This document shows, one piece after another, positions 53,535-61,386 of a stretch of 64,000 nt of DNA (position 1 is the stretch's first letter; every line of letters starts with the position of its first letter). Both the position numbers and the translations under genes were made by a program. The notes under the pieces were generated by a model. It made no database searches and had not been told where the DNA came from. It was given only the letters and a program-made list of their open reading frames with translations. The DNA is from Acholeplasmatales bacterium (GTDB lineage: Bacteria; Bacillota_I; Bacilli_A; Acholeplasmatales; Acholeplasmataceae): NCBI GenBank assembly GCA_031284585.1, contig JAITXT010000021.1, positions 1 through 64,000 on the forward strand. Direction: 5' to 3'.

Positions 53535-54998
53535 ATGCTTTATTTAGAAGAAGAAATAAAAAATCTAGTTTATAAATATAATCCTAGTGGTCATTTAGAA
53601 ATATTCAAAGAAAACAAAATAGAGTTTAAGACATCATTTGGATATCTAAATGAATCTCTTAATTTAAAGATCAAAGATGATTCTCTTTTCTCATTTAGTT
53701 TTATGTCTAAAATTTTTATTATCATTTCTTTATATCAATTAGTCGAAAAAGGGCTGCTTGATTTAGAAACACCCTTAAATAAATTAATTCCAGAACTAAA
53801 TAATACTTATTCATTTTCTGTTTCCAAAGTAATAAGTGGAAAAAGTAAAATAAAAGACTTGCAAGATGATATTAATAGAAAATACCAAAATGAAAAATTC
53901 TATTTAGAATTAAATGATTTAGAAAAGATTTTGTATGATTTCAAACAAAGTACTTTGAGTATAGAATTTCCTGATGTAATTTCTTATCTAAATAATAACA
54001 GTTTAGGTGATTTAAATTTATCTAATAATTCAAAAACTATTCTTCTTTTATTAAAGAAAGTAGTAGAAGTAGTTTCAAGCATGAAATTAGAAGAATACAT
54101 AATAAATAATATATTCTTGCCCAATGATATTAACATTAGATCAGGATATAATACAAGGTTACTTTCTTATTCTAATTTTATTGATGGGAACAACAAGGCA
54201 TTAGAATTTATAGGTGATATTTCAGAGTATTTTATGATTTCTTTTGATGAGTTATCTAAATTCTTTTCTTCTCTTTTTAATTACAAATTACTAAAAAAAG
54301 AAACATGTAAATTACTTTTACCTAAAAATGATGAATATTATGGAATTCTATTTTATTATGATAATGGATTTATTAATGCGGATATTAATTCTTTAAAAGG
54401 CACTTGTTCAAGTGGGATGGATAATAAATCTCTTGATTTACTAGTTGTTCTTACTAGAAACTCTTTTGGGAAGAAGATACCAGGCCCTACAAGCGATGAA
54501 TCTTTTTATTCTGGATTAATTGATGTACTTTTTACTAATTATTTTAAATATAATAATCCTAAACTTAAGAAAATGGAATTTAAATATTTAAATAGTGCTT
54601 GTAAAATAGATGTTTTTGAAGAACAGTATAGATATGTTGCAAGCGGAGCATTTACTATCGCCTATTGTTCTTTTTCTAAAAAAAATCATATTTATGTTTT
54701 AGTAGATAATGATTGCGTTGTGGGACTTGTATCTCTCTTTTGGGATAAAACTCTGAAAATATACCAATTAAATTCCATTATTATTGATAAAAAATTTCAA
54801 AACAAGGGCTATGGTAAATATATTGCAAATGAAGGATCTAAAATTCTATTTAAAAAAGGAGCTCACTTAGTTGAAATAGGGGTAAATAGGAACAATCTAA
54901 TCGCTATCAAGACTTATCTTTCTTCAGGTTTTATTATTTCTAGTAGTGATTCGTCTCATTACACTTTAGTTAGATATAAGAATGATTTATTAAATTAA
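53535..54998 (+). CDS. Degenerate beta-lactamase-like domain fused to GNAT acetyltransferase
   Basis: 487 residues. Residues 1 to about 330 follow the class C beta-lactamase/serine hydrolase fold, e.g. FMSKIFIIISLYQLVEKG, LDLETPLNKLIPEL and YSNFIDG. However, the S-x-x-K nucleophile position holds F56 (FMSK, K59), so the site looks dead. Residues from about 340 form a GNAT domain with acetyl-CoA motif QNKGYG (422-427) and AIKTYLSSGF. No signal peptide. It begins 28 bases after the SHOCT gene without a Shine-Dalgarno (CTTATAAAAATG). The fusion is unusual; acceptor unknown. Confidence 0.75.
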   Translation: MLYLEEEIKNLVYKYNPSGHLEIFKENKIEFKTSFGYLNESLNLKIKDDSLFSFSFMSKIFIIISLYQLVEKGLLDLETPLNKLIPELNNTYSFSVSKVISGKSKIKDLQDDINRKYQNEKFYLELNDLEKILYDFKQSTLSIEFPDVISYLNNNSLGDLNLSNNSKTILLLLKKVVEVVSSMKLEEYIINNIFLPNDINIRSGYNTRLLSYSNFIDGNNKALEFIGDISEYFMISFDELSKFFSSLFNYKLLKKETCKLLLPKNDEYYGILFYYDNGFINADINSLKGTCSSGMDNKSLDLLVVLTRNSFGKKIPGPTSDESFYSGLIDVLFTNYFKYNNPKLKKMEFKYLNSACKIDVFEEQYRYVASGAFTIAYCSFSKKNHIYVLVDNDCVVGLVSLFWDKTLKIYQLNSIIIDKKFQNKGYGKYIANEGSKILFKKGAHLVEIGVNRNNLIAIKTYLSSGFIISSSDSSHYTLVRYKNDLLN

Positions 54999-55167
54999 TT
55001 ATTTATTTAAATCTTGATTTTTATTAATCTTTTTTAAAATGCTTATTTAAGTTCTAAAAATTGAATAAAAATGTTACTAATGTTTATCATAATTTTTTAA
55101 AAATATTCAAAGTTTAAAAAAACGAAATAATTGATTTGTATATATAGTAAGCAGTTTTATCCATTTA

Positions 55168-55192
55168 GGAAAGCGATTACATATTGTATAAT
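55168..55192 (+). promoter_or_regulatory. cre-like site and promoter of the GH130 operon
   Basis: GGAAAGCGATTACA (55168-55181) agrees at 12 of 14 positions with the catabolite-responsive element consensus recognised by CcpA/LacI-type repressors. It lies immediately before TATAAT (55187-55192), over the -35 region, a place where binding would block initiation. Confidence 0.55.
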
Positions 55193-55212
55193 TAAGGTAA
55201 GGTAAATGATAA

Positions 55213-56232
55213 ATGATCAAATATTATACTAAAAATCCACTCTTAACTAAAAATGTTGTTATTCCAACCGACGAAAGATTTGAAGTAGTAGGGGTTTTTA
55301 ATCCTGGAGTTCATTTATTTAATTCTAAGACTATTTTGATAGCAAGGGTTGCTGAAAGAGCTATAAGTGATAATAAAGATATAATTAAAGTACCAATTTA
55401 TAAAAATGGTACTTTTGAAATACTTGAATTCAATAGAAATGATGAAGATGTTTTCCTAGAAGATGAAAGAGTAATTATTAAAAATCAGAAGAAGTATCTA
55501 ACTTCAATTTCTCATTTTGAAGTATTTGAATCAATAGATGGGTATCAATTTCATAGTACTAATGTTAAAATTTATCCTAGTGATATTTATGAAGAATATG
55601 GAATTGAAGATGCAAGGATAACTAAAATAGCTAATAAATATTATATTACTTACAGTGCGGTATCTCCACTTGGAATAGTAGTAAAATTAATGGAAACTAC
55701 TGATTTTATTAATTTTACTAAGAAAGGAATAATCCTTCCTCCCGATAATAAAGATGCTCATTTATTTCCAAATAAAATAAACGGAAAATATTACTTATTA
55801 CATAGACCTGCAAGTGCCTATTTTCTCTCTCCTGAGGTTTGGATTTCTTCATCCTCTAATTTATTAGATTTTGGAAATCATAGACATTTAATATCAAGAG
55901 ATGCCAAATACGATGAATTAAGAAATGGGATTAGTTCTAGCCCAATTCTCATCAATAATACTTGGTTTTGTCTTTTACATGGAGCAGATTCTACTAATAA
56001 ATACCGAGTGGGTTATGTATTATTAGATAAAAATGATCCATCAATTGTTATTAAACGTAGTGTAGTTCCTTTTTTAAGTCCTGTAAATAAATATGAAAGA
56101 GAAGGTTTTTTCCCTAATGTAGTATTCCCTTGTGGATTAATTAAAAAAAGATCTAAATTTTTTATTTATTATGGATCAGCAGATGAAAGTATTTCTTTAG
56201 TAATTGTAGATATTCAGGAGTTAGGTTTATGA
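55213..56232 (+). CDS. Glycoside hydrolase/phosphorylase family 130
   Basis: 339 residues, five-bladed propeller of GH130, whose members phosphorolyse or hydrolyse beta-mannosides. Marks: EVVGVFNPGVHLF, LIARVAERA, the catalytic acid D133 in YGIEDARITK, KDAHLFPNKINGKYYLLHRP, and FPNVVFPCGLI. No signal peptide, so it acts on imported sugars. It opens a sugar-import operon under a cre-like site and overlaps the first permease by ATGA. Whether it is a phosphorylase or a hydrolase is not certain from sequence. Confidence 0.9.
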   Translation: MIKYYTKNPLLTKNVVIPTDERFEVVGVFNPGVHLFNSKTILIARVAERAISDNKDIIKVPIYKNGTFEILEFNRNDEDVFLEDERVIIKNQKKYLTSISHFEVFESIDGYQFHSTNVKIYPSDIYEEYGIEDARITKIANKYYITYSAVSPLGIVVKLMETTDFINFTKKGIILPPDNKDAHLFPNKINGKYYLLHRPASAYFLSPEVWISSSSNLLDFGNHRHLISRDAKYDELRNGISSSPILINNTWFCLLHGADSTNKYRVGYVLLDKNDPSIVIKRSVVPFLSPVNKYEREGFFPNVVFPCGLIKKRSKFFIYYGSADESISLVIVDIQELGL

Positions 56233-57194
56233 CGAATACTTACCTTGAGAAGAATAAAGATAGTTTTTCTAAAAAAACAATAAAATACTTAAAGAAAACT
56301 GATTTCTTTAAAAATAAAGGAAGATATTTATTATTACTACCTTCTCTTGTTTTTATGGTTGTCTTTGCTTATTTTCCAATGGTTGGTATTGTTATAGCTT
56401 TTCAAGAATATGATCCTGTTCAAGGTTTTTTTGGTTCTAAATGGATAGGAATTGAGAACTTTAAGTTCTTTTTTCAAGGAACAGAATGGATTCAAGTAAC
56501 AGTTAATACTTTGTATTTAAATGCTCTATTTATCTTAACTGGAACATTTCTTTCAATAGCGATCGCTATAATGATGAGTGAAATCCATAAAAGGATATTT
56601 AAAAAAGCTTCTCAAACCTTAATGACTTTACCTAACTTTGTTTCCTGGGCTACAATTGCTTTATTTTCTGTTGTTTTCTTAGAATCTGATGGTATTATAA
56701 ACGTTATTTTAGAGTTATTTGGCAGGGAACCGATTTCTTTTTATTCAGATCCTGATGTTTGGGTTTCTGTTTTTGTAATTATTAAAGCTTGGAAAGGAGC
56801 TGGTTGGGGAGCTATTATTTATATGGCTGCTATTTTATCTATTGATAATGAAATATATGAAGCTGCGATGATGGATGGAGCATCAAGATTTCAATGTATT
56901 TTTAAAATTACAATTCCTTTAATTAAAAATGTAATTGTTCTTATGCTTATTATGAGTATTGGCGGTATATTTAAGGGAGATTTCGGAATGATATATCCTT
57001 TTATTGGGGATAATTCAATGTTATATCCAACAACAGATGTGATAGACACCTATGTTTATAGGGCACTAAGGAGTTTTACAAACTATGGACGTGCAGCAGC
57101 TATAGGACTTTATCAATCGATCATGGGATTTATTTTAGTTTTATTAGCAAACTTTTTGGCGAAAAGATATTCACCAGAAAGTGCAATATTTTAA
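56229..57194 (+). CDS. ABC sugar transporter permease, LplB type
   Basis: 321 residues, six membrane helices. The cytoplasmic EAA loop is EAAMMDGASRFQCIFKITIPLI, shortly before a C-terminal helix pair. RYLLLLPSLVFMVVFAYFPM at the start and YDPVQGFFGSKWIGIENFK are typical of LplB/YtcP-like permeases for complex oligosaccharides. It starts in the GH130 stop codon. No ATPase gene is nearby, so a shared MsmX-type ATPase elsewhere is expected. Confidence 0.92.
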   Translation: MTNTYLEKNKDSFSKKTIKYLKKTDFFKNKGRYLLLLPSLVFMVVFAYFPMVGIVIAFQEYDPVQGFFGSKWIGIENFKFFFQGTEWIQVTVNTLYLNALFILTGTFLSIAIAIMMSEIHKRIFKKASQTLMTLPNFVSWATIALFSVVFLESDGIINVILELFGREPISFYSDPDVWVSVFVIIKAWKGAGWGAIIYMAAILSIDNEIYEAAMMDGASRFQCIFKITIPLIKNVIVLMLIMSIGGIFKGDFGMIYPFIGDNSMLYPTTDVIDTYVYRALRSFTNYGRAAAIGLYQSIMGFILVLLANFLAKRYSPESAIF

Positions 57195-57204
57195 GGAGGG
57201 TAAT

Positions 57205-58110
57205 TTGAGTCTAAGGCGTATTCCTTTCAAAAAAGAAAGAACAAGTGACAAAGTAACGTTAATAAGTTTTTATGTAATCATTATTTTCTTTTCTCTAATC
57301 TGTATTTATCCTTTCTACCAAGTTTTAATTAGTAGTTTCGCAGATGAAGTTACTTTGATTAGAGAAGGTTATAAAATTATTCCAAGCCAATTTTCACTTG
57401 ATGCTTATAGAACTCTATTCGGTTCTAGTGAAATAATGGCTTCCTATGGACTAACAATTTCCATTACCTTAGTAGGAACTATTGTTCAAGTTATAATTAC
57501 AGCTATGGCTGCGTATGCATTATCTGGAACAAAATTAAAATACCGAAATTTCTTTAATCTTTTATATTTTATAACAATGTTATTTTCTGGGGGATTAATA
57601 CCTTACTATATATTAATTACTAATTATCTACATTTAACAGATAACCTTTTAGTTTACATTATTCCTTTTGCTTTTAATGTTTGGAATATGTTTCTATTAA
57701 GAAATTTCTTTAGTGAAATTCCTAATGATTTAATTGAAAGTGCAAAGTTAGATGGAGCAAATGAACTTCAAATTGCATTTAAAGTTGTGATTCCCATTAG
57801 TCTTCCTGCTATAGCAACCGTATCATTATTTACAGCTCTTGCTTTCTGGAATGAATGGATGACTTCACAGTTATATATTAATGATTCACAGTTTTATACA
57901 CTTCAATACTTGATTGTAAAGATGGTAAATAACGTGAGTGCGGCTAGTAATTTAGGCCAAAGTGGACTCGCCCCAGGTATGATAACAGTTCCTGCTAATA
58001 CATTACGTTTAGCAACTTCAATTATCACTGTTGGTCCAATAATATTCTTATATCCTTTCCTACAAAAGTATTTTGTAGCAGGTTTAAGAGTAGGGGCAAT
58101 TAAAGGTTAA
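57205..58110 (+). CDS. ABC sugar transporter permease, LplC/YtcP type
   Basis: 301 residues with six helices. The EAA loop reads ESAKLDGANELQIAFKVVIP. LISSFADEVTLIREGYKIIP and FNLLYFITMLFSGGLIPYYI are usual for this subfamily. I place the start at TTG 57205, 5 bases after the strong AAGGAGGG (57193-57200); the upstream in-frame GTG at 57181 precedes that ribosome-binding site. Partner of the preceding permease. Confidence 0.9.
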   Translation: MSLRRIPFKKERTSDKVTLISFYVIIIFFSLICIYPFYQVLISSFADEVTLIREGYKIIPSQFSLDAYRTLFGSSEIMASYGLTISITLVGTIVQVIITAMAAYALSGTKLKYRNFFNLLYFITMLFSGGLIPYYILITNYLHLTDNLLVYIIPFAFNVWNMFLLRNFFSEIPNDLIESAKLDGANELQIAFKVVIPISLPAIATVSLFTALAFWNEWMTSQLYINDSQFYTLQYLIVKMVNNVSAASNLGQSGLAPGMITVPANTLRLATSIITVGPIIFLYPFLQKYFVAGLRVGAIKG

Positions 58111-58131
58111 TAAAAAAAAGGAGGATTTAGA

Positions 58132-59853
58132 ATGAAAAAAATCGTACTACTATTAATTTGTTTGATAGGATTTATCGCATTTATTAGTTGTGATAAAGAT
58201 TCAAACAATGATGATAGCGAAATTAGGTTTTATTTATGGAGTGATGACGGAGGAGTTCCTAGTGGATTTAATGAGGTCTTAAAAAACTTTAATGAAAATG
58301 CTGGTAAGGAACTAGATTTAAGTTTGAAGTTTGCATTTGATACTCAAGCTGATTACAAACAAAATCTTAATTTAAGTATTGCATCAGGTCAGAACAATTT
58401 TGATGTTGTTTTTGATGCCCAGTGGATTTATTTACAGGAGTTTGCTAAAAAGAATTATTACTATAATTTAACAGAATATTTTAATAATGATTCTTATCCT
58501 GGATTAAAGGCGAATTTTACTCCAGATTATCTGGAAAATAATTACTTTAATAATGGTGTTTATGGTATTCCATTAACCCAAACATTTGGAGAAATATCGG
58601 TTGCTTATATTAGAAAAGATTTTAGAGTTGAATGTGCTAACGATACTTCTTATGTTAAACATCCATCAATTTTAACTTCTAGTGTAGTTGCAAGTAATCT
58701 ATTAGATGGAATTGATAATTTTGATGAGTTAGAGTATTATTTATATTGGGTAAAAGATAATAAAAATGGAGTCGTTCCATCTCTTTGTAATAATGATGGA
58801 ACTTGGGGAGCTTGGGATTTAATTAATACAAGTACTCCTCCTACTAAAAGTGCTCAGGATTATGTCAATGCTTCTATTAAGCAAGATATCTTGATTAAAC
58901 AAGGATTCGTAGGATCAGCTTATATTAAAAATGATGAAGTTATGGCAGCCGATTTATCTGAATTCCTAAATCCAGATACTTTAAAAGGTATTAATTCCTA
59001 TCCAGCTGGTTTTACAACTGGAGATAATCGTTGGCAAGAACAATTTCAAATTGCGTCACGTTGGGCAAAAGATGAAATAATTGCGAAAGATGTCATGTCT
59101 ACAACCGTTTCAAATGCTAACTTTTTAGCAGGTCTTGGTGGAAGTATTGTTCAAACTATCAATAACTTTTCTTCTTATGAAGCTCAGTTGGTTGCGAAAA
59201 ACCCAGGAGCAGAACTTGAAATTTATGTAAATAATCCAGTTTTAAGAGAAAAGAGATTAGGCTACCAACAAACAGATTTCAAAGCTTGGAATTTCTTATC
59301 TATTCCTAAGACCGTTAGTTTAAATAAAGTAAAAAAGATTATGAAGTTCTTTGATTGGTTGTTTTTAACAGAAGAAAATCATGATTTATTTCAATATGGT
59401 ATTAGAGGAGTTAATTGGGATGAATCAAAAGATTCAAATAATAATTATGTACCTGGTACTATTTCTAATTTAGGTTTTAGTACTTATACATTCCCTGCTT
59501 TTGAACTAACTTGGAACCCTAATTTCATTAGAGTACAGATGGCATCAGATCCTAAAGTTATGGAGTATTCTACCTTTATGTATGATATTACTAGATATGT
59601 GAGAATTCTATATTCTGAATTTACTTTTGATCCTAACCGAACTACTTTATTATCAAATGCGATTAATAATGCGGAATTAGCATCTAATTTAACTCATAGA
59701 ACGGCATACTTCTTAGGACAAGTTAATAATCCAATTACTTCATGGAGTAATGAACTTTCTACAAGATATAGTAATAATAGTCTTCAAGAAGCTTTAAGAA
59801 TTATTCAAGAAGAATTAATCTTGCAACTACAAACATATATCGATAGCCTATAA
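58132..59853 (+). CDS. Sugar-binding lipoprotein of the ABC importer
   Basis: 573 residues. Signal peptide with lipobox FISC (C20), an Asp/Asn-rich tether, then an extracellular solute-binding fold (family 1, LplA-like): FYLWSDDGG, LNLSIASGQNNFDVVFDAQWIY, NGVYGIPLTQTFGE. The large size (over 550 residues) is common for binders of long oligosaccharides. AAAAGGAGG precedes the ATG. It follows its two permeases, completing the import system except for the ATPase. Confidence 0.92.
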   Translation: MKKIVLLLICLIGFIAFISCDKDSNNDDSEIRFYLWSDDGGVPSGFNEVLKNFNENAGKELDLSLKFAFDTQADYKQNLNLSIASGQNNFDVVFDAQWIYLQEFAKKNYYYNLTEYFNNDSYPGLKANFTPDYLENNYFNNGVYGIPLTQTFGEISVAYIRKDFRVECANDTSYVKHPSILTSSVVASNLLDGIDNFDELEYYLYWVKDNKNGVVPSLCNNDGTWGAWDLINTSTPPTKSAQDYVNASIKQDILIKQGFVGSAYIKNDEVMAADLSEFLNPDTLKGINSYPAGFTTGDNRWQEQFQIASRWAKDEIIAKDVMSTTVSNANFLAGLGGSIVQTINNFSSYEAQLVAKNPGAELEIYVNNPVLREKRLGYQQTDFKAWNFLSIPKTVSLNKVKKIMKFFDWLFLTEENHDLFQYGIRGVNWDESKDSNNNYVPGTISNLGFSTYTFPAFELTWNPNFIRVQMASDPKVMEYSTFMYDITRYVRILYSEFTFDPNRTTLLSNAINNAELASNLTHRTAYFLGQVNNPITSWSNELSTRYSNNSLQEALRIIQEELILQLQTYIDSL

Positions 59854-59855
59854 TA

Positions 59856-61370
59856 ATGAATAAAAAATTAATATGTTTAGTGATTACAATTCTCTTTTCA
59901 CTTGAACTATATTCAATTAAATATTATGCGAAAGACTATTCATGCGTAGAAGAAGAATTTGTAGTTTCTTATTACGCTGGTGAGGCTAACTTTTCAATTT
60001 ATCTAGATAATTATAATAATCTATATAGTGTTGGATCTAATGCAAGCGGTCAACTTGGAAGGGGATTTTCTGATCAATCTAAGAAGATAGAACCATTAAC
60101 TACCAAGGTTCTAAGTGATGTTAGTCTTGTATCAACTGGTAGAAGTGGCTTTGTTATCGCTTATACTAATGATTCTACTCTTTATGGGTGGGGAATCAAC
60201 CAGTACGGACAAACAGGACATAAAACTAAAAATTCTACTGATCCAACAGATAACATTATTTCTATTCCATCAGTAATTCATTTAGATGATAATATTAAAA
60301 TAAAAGATATTAAATCTGGAGAGCGTCATACCTTGCTTTTAGATATTAATGGAAATGTATATGCATTTGGAAATAATAATTTAGGTCAACTAGGTTTAGG
60401 TTTAGAAACCTCAAGAAAAACTATCGTAAGCGAACCTACTAAAATAGATGAGTTATTCTTTAATTATGAAAAAATAGTTCAAATTGAAACATCTGAATAT
60501 ACTAGTTATTGTTTAACTGAAAGTGGAGATTTATATACTTTTGGAGATAATAGTGATGGTACTTTAGGAGATAGTAGTGAGGACTATCAAAAAATAGTTA
60601 ATGTTCCAACCTTCACAGACATTAGAAACGTAGAAAAGATTTCTGCTAAATCTACCACTTGTTTGTATTTAACAGCCGATAACAAAGCATTTGTCTTTGG
60701 ATCTAACATTTTTAATCAGTTTGGTAATTTAGAATTCACAGGTCTAAAAAGTAGTGTTCCTGTTGAAATTAAAGATTTACAAGATTTAGAAGGAGTGAAG
60801 AGTAATGATAAAATTATAGATATTTTAGCTGGTGGAATTAGTAATTTCCTATTAACTGATAAAAATGATATTTATAGTTTTGGGAGTGGGGGCTCGAATG
60901 AGTTAGGTTTTGATATCTTTAATGCAGAGAGCGTCTTCAATACTCCTGGAATTACTAGTCCTAAATTAGGAATCCCGACTAAAATAAATTTTTATGAACC
61001 ACTTAGTATTAAAGAAATAACAGAGAAAAAATTGACTGAATATATTGGAAAAACTCCTGCAATACTCTCCCACAAGATAGATGTTAAAATAGATAAATTT
61101 ATTAATTCATCTGGAAGTAGGACATTTATTAGAGATATTAATGGAAATGTTTGGTCATTTGGTAACAATGAAGATGGACAAGTAGCAAGCGGAAATATTG
61201 CTACTATAGTATGTCCTATAATTTCTACTCTTTATCGTGATGATAATTATGATAAAGAAATTAAACAAAAAAATTATTTGATAGGACCAATAATTGGTAT
61301 ATCATTAATATTTGGTACAGGTTTGGCGTTTATTATCTATGCAGAAATAAAACGCTATTCAAATAAATAA
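59856..61370 (+). CDS. Secreted, membrane-anchored RCC1-repeat protein
   Basis: 504 residues. N-terminal signal peptide (LICLVITILFSLELYS), then a beta-propeller of about seven RCC1-like repeats: LYSVGSNASGQLGRG, LYGWGINQYGQTG, VYAFGNNNLGQLGLG, LYTFGDNSDGTLGD, AFVFGSNIFNQFG, IYSFGSGGSNELGF and VWSFGNNEDGQVASG. A C-terminal membrane helix (GPIIGISLIFGTGLAFIIYA) with a basic end anchors it outside the cell. It starts 2 bases after the binding-protein gene, so it belongs to the glycan operon. Probably a binding or scaffold protein; no enzyme motif. Confidence 0.88.
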   Translation: MNKKLICLVITILFSLELYSIKYYAKDYSCVEEEFVVSYYAGEANFSIYLDNYNNLYSVGSNASGQLGRGFSDQSKKIEPLTTKVLSDVSLVSTGRSGFVIAYTNDSTLYGWGINQYGQTGHKTKNSTDPTDNIISIPSVIHLDDNIKIKDIKSGERHTLLLDINGNVYAFGNNNLGQLGLGLETSRKTIVSEPTKIDELFFNYEKIVQIETSEYTSYCLTESGDLYTFGDNSDGTLGDSSEDYQKIVNVPTFTDIRNVEKISAKSTTCLYLTADNKAFVFGSNIFNQFGNLEFTGLKSSVPVEIKDLQDLEGVKSNDKIIDILAGGISNFLLTDKNDIYSFGSGGSNELGFDIFNAESVFNTPGITSPKLGIPTKINFYEPLSIKEITEKKLTEYIGKTPAILSHKIDVKIDKFINSSGSRTFIRDINGNVWSFGNNEDGQVASGNIATIVCPIISTLYRDDNYDKEIKQKNYLIGPIIGISLIFGTGLAFIIYAEIKRYSNK

Positions 61371-61386
61371 AAAAAAGGAGAAAAAA

